DNA of 62,383 bases from an uncultured Mailhella sp. (GTDB lineage: Bacteria > Desulfobacterota > Desulfovibrionia > Desulfovibrionales > Desulfovibrionaceae), in contig CAJTRG010000013.1 of assembly GCA_910578585.1 (NCBI GenBank), positions 1-62,383 on the forward strand, in the 5' to 3' direction. The position numbers and the translations under genes are program-made. Positions 15,763-24,859 of the stretch are shown here, piece by piece (positions within the stretch are counted from its first letter, which is position 1; each line of letters starts with the position of its first letter). The notes under the pieces were generated by a model. It saw nothing but the letters and a program-made list of their open reading frames with translations. It searched no databases and had not been told where the DNA came from.

Positions 15763-16857
15763 TTATTTGAACCAGCGCATAATATCATTGAATGTGGCAA
15801 AAATCATCAGCCCAATCAAGAGAACTGCACCCAGCTGCATAAGGCGTTCCTGCAATTTTTCAGGTACTGGGCGGCGAATAATAGTTTCAATCAGACAGAA
15901 GAAAATTAGTCCGCCGTCAAGCACGGGAATGGGCAAAAGGTTCAAGAGTCCCAGGTTGACACTGATCAGCGCCGTGAGCAGAAGCAGGGATACCAGTCCG
16001 TTTTCCGCCTGTTTGGCAATCATTTCGCCGATAAGCAGGGGACCGCCCACAGAATCAGCAGACACAGAGCCTGTCACCATTTTCTTGAGTCCAGTCAGGG
16101 TCAGGTCTATCATATTCCAAGACTGAGTAACACCTTGTTTCAAGGATTCAGAAAAGCTCAGTTCTTCATTGCGGATAGTGCCAAGGGGCTGTATGCCAAT
16201 GAGCCATGCAATTTCCTCTTCACCAAAAATATTGGTGCGGGGCATTCTCTTGGGTTCAATGGTGAGGTCAAAAAATGCATTATCTCTCTCAACTGTGAAA
16301 ACCATAGCTTTGCCGTTGGAATTATTGACAATTTCAGGAACTTCATTCCAAGAAGAAATCGTTCTTCCGTCAATGGCAGTGATCAGGTCTTTTTCCTGCA
16401 AGCCTGCTGCAATAGCAGGAGAATCAGGGAGCAGTGCCCCAACTTGCGGCAGAAGAATATTCACGCCGCTGGTCAGAGAAAGCAGAGTATAAATAGCCCA
16501 GGCAGTCAAAAGGTTGGCAAAAGGGCCGGCAAAGGCAAAATACATGCGCTGCCAGGCGGGTCTGTTGCTGACGGCTTCTTCCTGAGTAAAGCCGATTTCT
16601 TCCACATCTTTGCTGTATTCACCTACAGCCGCCACATAACCGCCAAAGGGAAACGCTGCAATTTGATAGGTTGTTTTGCCTTTTTTGATGCCCCAGATTT
16701 TAGGACCCATGCCAATGGAAAAGGTAACAATACCAACGCCCAGTGAGCGGAAGGCAAGAAAGTGTCCCAGTTCGTGGAGAAAAATTAATCCACCCAGAAC
16801 AAGGATAATCGCTAAAATAGAGTAACTATGTGAAAAGATTGAAGAGATAAAATCCAT
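15763..16857 (-). CDS. rseP: RIP metalloprotease RseP (site-2 protease)
   Basis: 364 residues. An inner-membrane zinc protease that cuts transmembrane segments such as anti-sigma factors. The zinc-binding HELGH lies in LIFLHELGHFLAFRSLGVG (about 26-44). A single PDZ domain with GALLPDSPAIAAGLQEKDLITAIDG follows (about 125-200), and the C-terminal LNLLPIPVLDGG has the third zinc ligand Asp. Four membrane segments are visible. One PDZ domain fits the shorter form in deltaproteobacteria; E. coli has two. It sits between dxr and tsaB in the same orientation. Confidence 0.95.
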   Translation of the reverse strand: MDFISSIFSHSYSILAIILVLGGLIFLHELGHFLAFRSLGVGIVTFSIGMGPKIWGIKKGKTTYQIAAFPFGGYVAAVGEYSKDVEEIGFTQEEAVSNRPAWQRMYFAFAGPFANLLTAWAIYTLLSLTSGVNILLPQVGALLPDSPAIAAGLQEKDLITAIDGRTISSWNEVPEIVNNSNGKAMVFTVERDNAFFDLTIEPKRMPRTNIFGEEEIAWLIGIQPLGTIRNEELSFSESLKQGVTQSWNMIDLTLTGLKKMVTGSVSADSVGGPLLIGEMIAKQAENGLVSLLLLTALISVNLGLLNLLPIPVLDGGLIFFCLIETIIRRPVPEKLQERLMQLGAVLLIGLMIFATFNDIMRWFK

Positions 16858-16888
16858 AATTGTATATTTATATTGTTTTGGTTAAAGG

Positions 16889-18112
16889 TTAATGCCATAA
16901 TCTGGCTTGTTCACGAATAAGCATGTCGCGCTCTTCAATAATTTGCAGAGCTGTTGTCGGCGTGCAGGCTAATAAAGAAATTTTTTCAAGTTTGGACGCA
17001 TAGTGAAGCATATCCGCAATGAGCGTTGGAATTTGTAAAAATTGTATGTCTTTTCGCAGAAAACGTTCCACAGCAATTTCATTGGCTGCGTTTAATTCTA
17101 TGCAAAGCTCATCTTTGACCGCCTGATACGCAAGATCCAGACAAGGGAAAAGTTCTTTATTGGGCTTATAAAAATTAAGTCCTTGCAGGGTTAAGTCAAG
17201 ACTTGCCACACTATTATTTTCTTGGGTGAGCATGTGAGGATAGGCAAAAGCCGCACCAATAGGAAGCTTCATGTCTGGCACTGCAAGCTGAGCAGTGATT
17301 GATCCGTCCTGCCATTCCACCAGAGAATGAACAATGGACTGCGGGTGCACAACAACGTCAATTTGGTTAAGGTCAACTCCGTATAAATGGCTGGCTTCAA
17401 TAACTTCCAAGCCTTTATTCATCAGCGTTGCAGAGTCAATAGTGATTTTTGCGCCCATTTTCCAGTTCGGATGTTTAAGAGCGTCTTCCACGGTGACGTG
17501 CTCTAAAAATTCCCATGACTTATCGCGAAATGGCCCGCCGGATGCTGTCAGAATAAGGGATTTTACATTGTCAGCCTCAGAAAAGTGGGAGGCAAGACAT
17601 TGGAAAAGGGCATAATGCTCGGAGTCCACCGGGATTATGCCGGTATTTTTGGCATAGGCCAATTGCCGAAGATAGGAGCCCGCCAGCACAAGGGATTCTT
17701 TATTGGCAAGGGCAACATGTTTTCCGGCGTTTACCGCAGACATGGTTGCAGACAGGCCTGCCGCGCCCACTTGTGCTGAAAGAACAATATCCACTTCCGG
17801 CATGGAACTGATTTCGCTGTAGCCTTGTTTTCCATGTAAAATGCGGGGATTATAGTTTGGCTTTAACAGTTCTTTGAGCCTTGCAATATCGCTTTCAAAT
17901 TGCAGACCAAGCACGGGAGGGCAAAATTCGTTGGCCTGTTCAGCCAGCTTTTGGATATTTTTTCCGCCGGCAAGGGCAAAGACTTGAAAGTCTTCCTGAC
18001 TTTTGCGGATAACGGTCAGTGCGTTTGTGCCAATAGTTCCCGTACTGCCCATGAGGGCAATTTTTTTCGGAAAATTCGCGGAAATAGTATGAAGAGGACT
18101 GATGTACTGCAT
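16889..18112 (-). CDS. dxr: 1-deoxy-D-xylulose 5-phosphate reductoisomerase
   Basis: 407 residues. Converts DXP to 2-C-methyl-D-erythritol 4-phosphate with NADPH, the committing step of the MEP isoprenoid pathway. The NADPH loop is GSTGTIGTNAL (about 22-32). VDSEHYALFQCL holds the metal- and substrate-binding Asp and Glu, and HPNWKMGAKITIDSATLMNKGLEVIEA is the standard catalytic segment. An N-terminal extension of about 14 residues before PKKIALMG is slightly longer than usual; internal starts are possible. It follows cdsA by 6 bases, so translation is coupled. Confidence 0.95.
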   Translation of the reverse strand: MQYISPLHTISANFPKKIALMGSTGTIGTNALTVIRKSQEDFQVFALAGGKNIQKLAEQANEFCPPVLGLQFESDIARLKELLKPNYNPRILHGKQGYSEISSMPEVDIVLSAQVGAAGLSATMSAVNAGKHVALANKESLVLAGSYLRQLAYAKNTGIIPVDSEHYALFQCLASHFSEADNVKSLILTASGGPFRDKSWEFLEHVTVEDALKHPNWKMGAKITIDSATLMNKGLEVIEASHLYGVDLNQIDVVVHPQSIVHSLVEWQDGSITAQLAVPDMKLPIGAAFAYPHMLTQENNSVASLDLTLQGLNFYKPNKELFPCLDLAYQAVKDELCIELNAANEIAVERFLRKDIQFLQIPTLIADMLHYASKLEKISLLACTPTTALQIIEERDMLIREQARLWH

Positions 18113-18118
18113 GATATT

Positions 18119-18937
18119 TTAGAAAACTGAGAGCATAAGCGCAAAAAGTTCAAAGCCTGTGATAGTGAAAATGAGACTGTCGGTTCTGTCTAAAACTCCG
18201 CCATGGCCGGCAAGAAGAGTGCCGGAATCCTTGATATCCACGGTGCGCTTCAATGCAGATTCAAAGAAATCACCAAGCTGAGCCAGAACGCCTAAAATAA
18301 TGCCGAGGAGCAGAAGCAGCGGGAAGGAGGCATGGATAACGTGATGGGCATAGGCAAAATAAAGCACTACCAGAATGGAGGCAATTAAACCCACAAAGCA
18401 GCCTTCAACACTTTTCTTGGGGCTGACAGCCGGCCAAATTTTGTGCTTGCCAAAGGCAATGCCCGCAAAATAGGCACAGGTATCAGAAGCAATGGGAATA
18501 CTGACAACAAGAAGCTGCTGGGTGAGGGAGAATTTACCCATAAAGCTGAAAATAAGCGGAAGATAAATAAAGGAAACAAAGCCGATACTTGCCTTTTTCA
18601 TATTCGCCCAGGCGTTTTCATGGGAAAAATGAGTCAGGACAAAAAAGGCGCACAAAAGAGCAACAACGCCTACACTAAAAACCGCAGGCAGGGCAGGCAG
18701 AGAATAGCTCAAAATAAAATGCAAAATGCCGAGTCCGCAGAAATACCATTTGAAGGTTCTTTCTTTGTATTTTGGATAAAAGAGATTAAGAAACTCCCAT
18801 TGTGCCAGTAAAGCCACAAGGCAAAGGAAAAAATAAATTGCTGTTTGCCCTGAAAGGACAACAAGCGCAAGAATAAGTAATAAAATAATTGCTGTTTTTA
18901 CACGCGTTTTGAGTGCAGAAAATTTTGTTTCAGCCAT
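18119..18937 (-). CDS. cdsA: phosphatidate cytidylyltransferase
   Basis: 272 residues. Makes CDP-diacylglycerol from phosphatidate and CTP in the inner membrane. About eight membrane segments; the C-terminal signature is in DSALKRTVDIKDSGTLLAGHGGVLDRTDSLIF-type sequence, with Lys, Asp and the GHGGxxDRxDS motif (about 225-255). The start has GAACAGGAATAAATT before ATG. It follows uppS by 3 bases and leads into dxr, the usual phospholipid/isoprenoid gene order. Confidence 0.95.
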   Translation of the reverse strand: MAETKFSALKTRVKTAIILLLILALVVLSGQTAIYFFLCLVALLAQWEFLNLFYPKYKERTFKWYFCGLGILHFILSYSLPALPAVFSVGVVALLCAFFVLTHFSHENAWANMKKASIGFVSFIYLPLIFSFMGKFSLTQQLLVVSIPIASDTCAYFAGIAFGKHKIWPAVSPKKSVEGCFVGLIASILVVLYFAYAHHVIHASFPLLLLLGIILGVLAQLGDFFESALKRTVDIKDSGTLLAGHGGVLDRTDSLIFTITGFELFALMLSVF

Positions 18938-18940
18938 AAT

Positions 18941-19723
18941 TTATTCCTGTTCGTCAATTTTTCCAAATCGGCGTTTACGGTTTTGATACGCAGTAAGAGC
19001 TTTTTCAAAATCCTCAGCAGAAAAATCAGGCCAAAGGGTATCAGTAAAATAAAATTCTGCATAGGCAGCCTGCAAAAGATAGAAATTGCTCAATCTCAAT
19101 TCCCCGCTTGTGCGGATAATTAAATCCGGATCCGGCAAGTCAGGCAAATAAAGATGATTGCGTAAATTTTGTTCTGTATAGTGTGTATCGTCAAAAAGTG
19201 AAGTCAAATACTGAACTATGTCTTCACTTTTATTATTTTCGTTAATAACAGTTTGAATTTTTTGTTTATTTTGTAAAAGAATTTCAGCAGCACTTTGACG
19301 AATGGCATGGAGAATTTCCTGTGTGCCGGAATAATTGATTGCCAAAGTAAGTTCGAGATTTTTTCCGCTCTTGGTTTCTTCTATGGCGTGAGCCAAGGCT
19401 TTTTGAGCTGTTTCAGGCAATCTTTTCGTATCCCCAATCATGGAAAAACGTATGCCTTCTTCAAGCATAAGGGGAAGTTCACTTTTGACAAATTGGCAAA
19501 ACAGTTCAAAAAGATAGTTTACTTCACCCTGAGGTCTGTTCCAATTTTCAGTGGAAAAAGCGTATAATGAAAGATGAGGAATTTTGTGGCGCAAACATTC
19601 TTTAATCACAGTTTCAACGGTTTTAGCGCCAGCCAAATGCCCCTCACTGCGGGAAAGCCCTTGTCTTGTTGCCCATCTGCCGTTGCCGTCCATGATAATA
19701 GCTATGTGTTTTGGTAATACCAT
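18941..19723 (-). CDS. uppS: undecaprenyl diphosphate synthase (isoprenyl transferase)
   Basis: 260 residues. Cis-prenyltransferase that makes the C55 lipid carrier for cell-wall synthesis. The catalytic Asp is in AIIMDGNGRWA (about 8-18), followed by GHLAGAKTVE, LYAFSTENWNRP and, near the end, DLIIRTSGELRLSNFYLLQ with the conserved Arg and Ser for diphosphate binding. A stretch of about 10 residues (NKQKIQTVINENN, near 170) is slightly more polar than usual. A hairpin with a T run lies between frr and this gene, so part of the upstream transcription probably ends there. Confidence 0.95.
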   Translation of the reverse strand: MVLPKHIAIIMDGNGRWATRQGLSRSEGHLAGAKTVETVIKECLRHKIPHLSLYAFSTENWNRPQGEVNYLFELFCQFVKSELPLMLEEGIRFSMIGDTKRLPETAQKALAHAIEETKSGKNLELTLAINYSGTQEILHAIRQSAAEILLQNKQKIQTVINENNKSEDIVQYLTSLFDDTHYTEQNLRNHLYLPDLPDPDLIIRTSGELRLSNFYLLQAAYAEFYFTDTLWPDFSAEDFEKALTAYQNRKRRFGKIDEQE

Positions 19724-19742
19724 GCTGTCCTCAACTTTATTT

Positions 19743-19771
19743 AAAAAGGCATGGCAAAAGCCATGCCTTTT
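19743..19771 (-). terminator. intra-block terminator between frr and uppS
   Basis: Stem AAAAGGCATGGC/GCCATGCCTTTT with a four-base loop and a T run on the minus strand. It lies inside a block of genes on one strand, so it would lower expression of the isoprenoid/lipid genes relative to rpsB-tsf-pyrH-frr. Confidence 0.8.
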
Positions 19772-19784
19772 CCTCTAAATTTCT

Positions 19785-20345
19785 TTAGATTTCCATAATT
19801 TCTTTTTCTTTTGCGCCGGCTTTTTGGTCAGCTTTTGCAACATAAGAATCAGTTACTTTTTGGATGTCATCCATTGCTTTTTTGAGTTCGTCTTCGCTGA
19901 GGACTTTATCTTTTTCAAGTTTTTTCATGCTGTCATTGGCATCACGGCGAACGTTGCGGATAGCAACTTTTGCTTCTTCCGTGTATTTTTTGCAAACTTT
20001 TACCAAATCTTTACGGCGTTCTTCCGTAAGAGGCGGAATGGAAATACGCACAACTTTGCCGTCGTTTTGAGGATTAAGTCCAAGGTCAGAGTTCAAAATA
20101 GCTTTTTCAATGAGTCCCATAGCTCCCTTGTCCCAGGGCTGAATAGTCACAGTACGGCTGTCAGGGCAGGAAACGGTGGACATTTGCTGAATGGGGGTTG
20201 GGGTGCCGTAATAATCCACTTTGATATTATCAACCAAAGATGTTGAAGCACGGCCGGTGCGAAGTTTTGCAAATTCTTTATCCAGCGCAAGAAGAGCTTT
20301 TTCCATGCGTTCTTCTGCGTCGAGCATAAGTGTATCTTTATCCAT
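19785..20345 (-). CDS. frr: ribosome recycling factor
   Basis: 186 residues from ATG 20345, the usual family length (185). A TTG start 15 bases earlier overlaps the GAAGGAG ribosome site and is rejected. With EF-G it splits the post-termination ribosome. The sequence has the long three-helix bundle (MEKALLALDKEFAKLRTGRAS at the start, PPLTEERRKDLVKVCKKYTEEAKVAIRNVRRD near 105-135) and the central hinge with VDYYGTPTPIQQM. The gene begins one base after the pyrH stop codon. Confidence 0.95.
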   Translation of the reverse strand: MDKDTLMLDAEERMEKALLALDKEFAKLRTGRASTSLVDNIKVDYYGTPTPIQQMSTVSCPDSRTVTIQPWDKGAMGLIEKAILNSDLGLNPQNDGKVVRISIPPLTEERRKDLVKVCKKYTEEAKVAIRNVRRDANDSMKKLEKDKVLSEDELKKAMDDIQKVTDSYVAKADQKAGAKEKEIMEI

Positions 20346-20346
20346 A

Positions 20347-21063
20347 TTATTCTCCTTCAACGATTGTGCCTACGTTTTCACCACAGACAACTTTCTTTAT
20401 ATTACCGCCTAAAATATTGCAAACAATAATAGGCATTTTATTTTCACGAGCCAAAGTAATGGCTGTTGCGTCCATAACTTTCAGTTCTTTATCAAGGGTT
20501 TCCTTATAGGTAATGCGTTCATAGCGAACAGCGTCAGCGTGTTTTTCAGGGTCTTTGTCGTAAATGCCGTCAACGCGGGTCGCTTTGATAATGGCTTCAC
20601 AGCGAAGTTCCATAGCACGGAGAGCAGCAGCCGTATCCGTTGTAAAATAAGGGTTGCCCGTACCGCCGGCGCAAATGACAATGCGGCCTTTTTCAAGATG
20701 ATTGAGGCCTTTGCGGCGCAGATAGGGTTCACAGACTTCTTTTGTGGCAATGGCAGAAAGCACACGGGTAGGTATGTCCATTTTTTCAAGAGCGTCCTGT
20801 ACAGCCATGGCGTTTAAAATGGTTGCGAGCATGCCCATATAGTCGGCAGTTGCGCGTTCCATACCTTTTGCAGAGGTTGAAATGCCGCGGAAAATATTTC
20901 CCCCACCAATAACAAGGACAATTTCAAGCCCTAACGCTGCAACATCAGCAACTTCTTTACAAATCGCTTTTACGGTTTCGGGGTCAATGCCAAAGCCTTT
21001 TTCGCCTGCTAAGGATTCTCCACTGAGTTTTAACATAACACGATGATACTTTAAATCGCTCAT
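20347..21063 (-). CDS. pyrH: UMP kinase
   Basis: 238 residues. Phosphorylates UMP to UDP in pyrimidine nucleotide synthesis; hexameric amino-acid-kinase fold. Motifs: VMLKLSGESLAGEKGFGID (8-26), IVLVIGGGNIFRG, ADYMGMLATILNAMAVQDAL, and GGTGNPYFTTDTAAALRA. The ATG overlaps the stop of the glycosyltransferase (ATGA), so the two are translationally coupled. Confidence 0.97.
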   Translation of the reverse strand: MSDLKYHRVMLKLSGESLAGEKGFGIDPETVKAICKEVADVAALGLEIVLVIGGGNIFRGISTSAKGMERATADYMGMLATILNAMAVQDALEKMDIPTRVLSAIATKEVCEPYLRRKGLNHLEKGRIVICAGGTGNPYFTTDTAAALRAMELRCEAIIKATRVDGIYDKDPEKHADAVRYERITYKETLDKELKVMDATAITLARENKMPIIVCNILGGNIKKVVCGENVGTIVEGE

Positions 21064-21890
21064 TGTTTTTTCCTTTTTGGTTTATTGGTTGGTAATTCGG
21101 AGATGCTTTGTACAAAAGGTTCTCCCCAATTTCCTTCGTCTACGCGAATATATTTTAAAAATGTATAAAAAGCGATATGATACGCATTAATAAAGCCGGC
21201 TTTGCCGTCTAAAAAGCCTTTTTTGATAAAATACATGGAAATAAAACGCCACCAGGAATGGAAAAGTGCCTTGGAAAGCCCGCCTTTTTTGCCTTCACTC
21301 CGCATGGAAATGGCTCCGCGTGTGGCATAGCTGTTAATTTTCAGCATTTGGTGGTTAAAGCTTTCATAGGAATAATGGAGTAAATCAGCCTCTAAACTGC
21401 CGTGTTCCCTGGTGGGAATATAAATGGGATGTCCGTTCTTTTGAGAAATGATAATGGCTTCAGGTTTGAAAAGTCTAAATAATTTATCAGGATACATGCC
21501 GCCATGATACAAAAATCTATCATAATACCAGGTCAGGCGGTAAACCTGATAGGCAGAAATGGGCGATTCTTGGGCTAGGGCACTTTGGATTTTTTCTTTC
21601 AGTTCCGTGGAGCAAATTTCATCACAATCAAGGAAGAATATCCATTCAGAAGGCGCGTTTTTTGCTATCCAGTCAATGCCAAACTGAATTTGTTCCATAT
21701 AGCCTTTGAAAGGATTTTCAATAAATGCGGCGTGATGTATTTTGCAAATTTCTTTTGTTTTGTCTGTGCTGAAAGAATCAATAACAACAATATTATCACA
21801 AAAAGCCAAAGATTGAAGACAGGAACCAATAGTCCTTTCTCCATTTAAAACAATAATCAGGGCAGTAAGTTTGGCTTTTTTCTCGTCCAT
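21060..21890 (-). CDS. family 2 glycosyltransferase, LPS-core type
   Basis: 276 residues with a GT-A fold: KLTALIIVLNGERTIGSCLQSLAFCDNIVVIDSFSTDKT (about 7-45) and FFLDCDEICSTELKEKI with the DxD-like metal site (about 86-91). The rest resembles the WaaE/KdtX-like group that adds sugars to the inner lipopolysaccharide core, but the acceptor cannot be told. There are no membrane segments; it is probably peripheral. It is placed between tsf and pyrH, where most relatives have nothing, and its stop overlaps the pyrH start by four bases. Confidence 0.8.
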   Translation of the reverse strand: MDEKKAKLTALIIVLNGERTIGSCLQSLAFCDNIVVIDSFSTDKTKEICKIHHAAFIENPFKGYMEQIQFGIDWIAKNAPSEWIFFLDCDEICSTELKEKIQSALAQESPISAYQVYRLTWYYDRFLYHGGMYPDKLFRLFKPEAIIISQKNGHPIYIPTREHGSLEADLLHYSYESFNHQMLKINSYATRGAISMRSEGKKGGLSKALFHSWWRFISMYFIKKGFLDGKAGFINAYHIAFYTFLKYIRVDEGNWGEPFVQSISELPTNKPKRKKQ

Positions 21891-21915
21891 AAAATTTCTT
21901 GTGTTTTTTGTGCAA

Positions 21916-21946
21916 AAAATAAGGCAGATTTAATCTGCCTTATTTT
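21916..21946 (-). terminator. terminator after tsf
   Basis: Long stem AAAATAAGGCAGAT/ATCTGCCTTATTTT with a TTA loop, almost symmetrical. It lies between tsf and the glycosyltransferase on the minus strand. Confidence 0.85.
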
Positions 21947-21973
21947 CACAAAAATTTCAAGCAAAAACTTGAA

Positions 21974-22831
21974 TTATTCACCAAGAACAATACGTTTGAA
22001 TCCAAGAATGGTAAATTCTGCACCGGCTTCTTTAGATGCTTGTTTTTGGTAATCAGCAATGCTCATCTTATCGTCTTTGATGTATGCTTGTTCCATAAGG
22101 CAAATTTCTTTGCAGTATTTCTTTACAGCGCCATCAGCGATTTTATCAATGATATTGTCTGGTTTGCCTTCTTCTTTTGCTTTGTTGCGGTAAACTTCAC
22201 GTTCTCTTGCGATAAGGGCAGGATCAACGCTGTTCATATCAAGAGCAATTGGGTTGGCAGCAACAACCTGCATTGCAACGTTTTTCGCAAAAGCAACAGC
22301 AGCTTCTTCATTGCCGGTTGCGCGAACTTCAACAAGTGCAGCAAGTTTGTTGTTTGAGTGAACATACGCACCAACAATACCTTCAGCGCATTCTGCTTTG
22401 TGAGCTTTGCCAAGAAGAATGTTTTCACCGATAGCAACAACAGCTTCCCCAAGAGCTTCTTTCAAGGTTGTGCCCTTGAAGCTGTGGGTGAGCATTTCTT
22501 CAGCGCTTTCAGTGAAGTTATCAAAAGCGTGATCTGCAATGTCTTTAGCAAATGCAATGAATTTGTCGCCGCGGGCAACGAAGTCCGTTTCGCATTTTAC
22601 TTCAACAGCAACAACTTTTTTATTATCAGCAGCAGCTTTAAGGATAATTACACCTTCTTCTGCAGCACGGTCAGCACGTTTAGCAGCTTTTGCAAGACCT
22701 TTTTGACGGAGCCAGTCAACAGCTTTTTCAATATCAGCACCGCTTTCTTGCAATGCTTTTTTGCAGTCCATCATGCCTGCACCGGTTTTTTCACGAAGAT
22801 CTTTTACCATGGAAGCGGTAATTTGACTCAT
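21974..22831 (-). CDS. tsf: translation elongation factor Ts
   Basis: 285 residues. Nucleotide exchange factor for EF-Tu. The N-terminal UBA-like part holds MVKDLREKTGAGMMDCKKALQE (8-29), and TDFVARGDKF is the conserved contact with EF-Tu (about 80-89). It follows rpsB after 109 bases containing a hairpin. GGAG lies before the ATG. Confidence 0.97.
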   Translation of the reverse strand: MSQITASMVKDLREKTGAGMMDCKKALQESGADIEKAVDWLRQKGLAKAAKRADRAAEEGVIILKAAADNKKVVAVEVKCETDFVARGDKFIAFAKDIADHAFDNFTESAEEMLTHSFKGTTLKEALGEAVVAIGENILLGKAHKAECAEGIVGAYVHSNNKLAALVEVRATGNEEAAVAFAKNVAMQVVAANPIALDMNSVDPALIAREREVYRNKAKEEGKPDNIIDKIADGAVKKYCKEICLMEQAYIKDDKMSIADYQKQASKEAGAEFTILGFKRIVLGE

Positions 22832-22863
22832 TGTATATCTCCAATTACTAAAAGTTGAAACGA

Positions 22864-22885
22864 GTGCCGTAATTACTTACGGCAC
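22864..22885. promoter_or_regulatory. 9-bp hairpin between rpsB and tsf
   Basis: GTGCCGTAA and TTACGGCAC pair perfectly around TTAC. No U run follows, so it is not a simple terminator; it may be an attenuator or RNA-processing site setting the S2/EF-Ts ratio. Confidence 0.6.
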
Positions 22886-22940
22886 ATATATTTATCAAAT
22901 GATTTCGATAGATTTCTCAAAGAGAGAAGAGGGGCAAAAA

Positions 22941-23720
22941 CTATTCAGCAGCTTCTTGTTCAGCTTTTTCAGCTTGTTCAGCTTCAGCTTCGTTTTTAGC
23001 AGCAATAGTTTCCAAATCAACAACTACACCGTCTTTATTCATTGCAGCACCTTCGAGGCAAGCGTCTGCCATAGCGCCAACAAAAAGTTTAATTGCACGG
23101 ATTGCATCGTCATTGCCTGGGATAATGTAGTCGATAACATCAGGATCGCAGTTGGTATCGGTGATAGCTACAACTGGAATACCGAGTTTGCGGCATTCTT
23201 TGATAGCAATTTCTTCACGATGTGGGTCAATAACGAAAGCAAGTTGTGGAATGCCTTGCATATCTTTGATACCGCCCAAGGTGAGATTGAGTTTATCAAG
23301 TTCACGTTGGAAAGTAAGAACTTCTTTTTTGGAATAACGGTTGATGGTGCCGTCAGCGAACATTTGTTCCAATTTTTTGAGACGGTCAACGCTCTTTTGA
23401 ATGGTAACAAAGTTGGTAAGGGTACCGCCCATCCAACGGAAAGTTACATATGGTTGGCCTGCTCTTTCAGCTTCTTGTGCAACAGCTTCCTGAGCCTGGC
23501 GTTTTGTGCCGATGAAAAGAACTTTACCGCCGTTAGCAACAGTTTCAACGATTTTGTCGTGAGCTGTACGGAAAAGTTTTACAGTTTGCTGCAAGTCAAT
23601 GATATGTACACCATTACGAGCGCCAAAAATGTAAGGACGCATTTTTGGATTCCAACGACGGGTTTGGTGACCAAAATGTACACCAGTTTCGAGCATTTGT
23701 TTCATGCTTACGTAAGCCAT
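22941..23720 (-). CDS. rpsB: 30S ribosomal protein S2
   Basis: 259 residues. It starts MAYVSMKQMLETGVHFGHQTRRWNPKM and contains FVIDPHREEIAIKECRKLGIPVVAITDTNCDP, both S2 signatures. A Glu/Ala-rich tail (about 240-259) is common in this family in Desulfovibrionaceae. It has GGAGG before the ATG and heads the conserved block. The 207-base gap to 23927 shows no clear regulatory structure. Confidence 0.97.
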   Translation of the reverse strand: MAYVSMKQMLETGVHFGHQTRRWNPKMRPYIFGARNGVHIIDLQQTVKLFRTAHDKIVETVANGGKVLFIGTKRQAQEAVAQEAERAGQPYVTFRWMGGTLTNFVTIQKSVDRLKKLEQMFADGTINRYSKKEVLTFQRELDKLNLTLGGIKDMQGIPQLAFVIDPHREEIAIKECRKLGIPVVAITDTNCDPDVIDYIIPGNDDAIRAIKLFVGAMADACLEGAAMNKDGVVVDLETIAAKNEAEAEQAEKAEQEAAE

Positions 23721-23927
23721 GATAATTCCTCCAAGGTTTTTTTTCGTCCATTTTCACCCATTACTTTGCACCCTGATATTTCTATCTTTCTGAAATGACA
23801 CAGTTATTCTTTTGTGCAACGTTCAGATTTTTCTGGGAACCCCAAGCAGCTGTGAAAATGTGTTTAGTGAATAACTGAATTTATTTAGGGTATTTTTTTA
23901 CCTTTGGCAAGTAAAATCCTTTAAAAT

Positions 23928-24851
23928 TTAATTTTTTTGCGTTTTTGCCAGATAAGCATTGACGCGTTCTTCCACATTTGCCTCAATATTTTTGAAGAAA
24001 AGCGGATAATTATAACTGTGCAAATCGCCTTTTGGGAAATGTTCACGGGGAGGCGCTGTTTCCAAATCATAGATATCCACAATCACAGCACCATGTTTTT
24101 TATCTACCCAGGCGTTGGTGGCATGTTCGTGAATAAACTGCGTGCCGTCTTCTTTTGTTTCCATAAAGCCTAAATGCAGGGATTTATCGGCAATTTCTTC
24201 GGTATTTTTCCAGGAAAGGGGATTGACACAAAGAGCATCTGGGAAAATGGTAAAGCCCTTTGTTCCGCCTTTTGCCAAGGTATTATAGACAATTACACAA
24301 TTTAAATCCGTTGGGCTTTGACATAGATGCATGCCCATTTCGTCAAGATCTTTTTGGGTGACGCTTGCACCAATCAAATAGGCTGCCACCAGATTTTTCG
24401 GCAGTTCATTTTTAGCTGCCAGATATTTCATGAGCGCTAAAACTACAAAAGAACCCTGGCTGTTGCCGGCTAAAATCAGCGGTTTGTCTTTATTCCATGT
24501 CTCTTTAAAATGATAATAGGCATTTTTCACATCTTCAAAAGGAATTTTATAATAATCTCTGACCACATCCCAGCCATGCAAATGGGCTTCCATGGCCACT
24601 TGTCTGTAATGGGGCTGAAAGATTCTGCATGTTTTTTCGTAAGCTCCGGCATGGGTCATGCGCGGACGCAGGGGAAGTTTGCGCTGCACTTCATCATAAG
24701 GATCATAATAAACATCGGTTTTGCTGTGCAGCACAGTTCCATGCACAAAGAAAACATCAGCTTTTTGCGTGGGAGTATGTAGATTGTCTGTGTCAGGGAA
24801 TTTTACCCAAAATTCCGGCAGGGTATAATCGGGAGCTTTAGGAATATGCAT
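23928..24851 (-). CDS. DUF3089-type alpha/beta hydrolase
   Basis: 307 residues. ADVFFVHGTVLHSKT (about 31-45) and LILAGNSQGSFVVLALM with the nucleophile elbow GNSQGS (about 125-130) give an alpha/beta hydrolase; the length and the YDEVQ...YRQVAME arrangement fit the DUF3089 group, for which no substrate is known. There is no signal peptide. The gene follows the M24 peptidase by 8 bases on the same strand, so both may act on the same peptide- or ester-like compound. GAGGG precedes the ATG. Confidence 0.75.
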   Translation of the reverse strand: MHIPKAPDYTLPEFWVKFPDTDNLHTPTQKADVFFVHGTVLHSKTDVYYDPYDEVQRKLPLRPRMTHAGAYEKTCRIFQPHYRQVAMEAHLHGWDVVRDYYKIPFEDVKNAYYHFKETWNKDKPLILAGNSQGSFVVLALMKYLAAKNELPKNLVAAYLIGASVTQKDLDEMGMHLCQSPTDLNCVIVYNTLAKGGTKGFTIFPDALCVNPLSWKNTEEIADKSLHLGFMETKEDGTQFIHEHATNAWVDKKHGAVIVDIYDLETAPPREHFPKGDLHSYNYPLFFKNIEANVEERVNAYLAKTQKN

Positions 24852-24859
24852 ATAACCCT

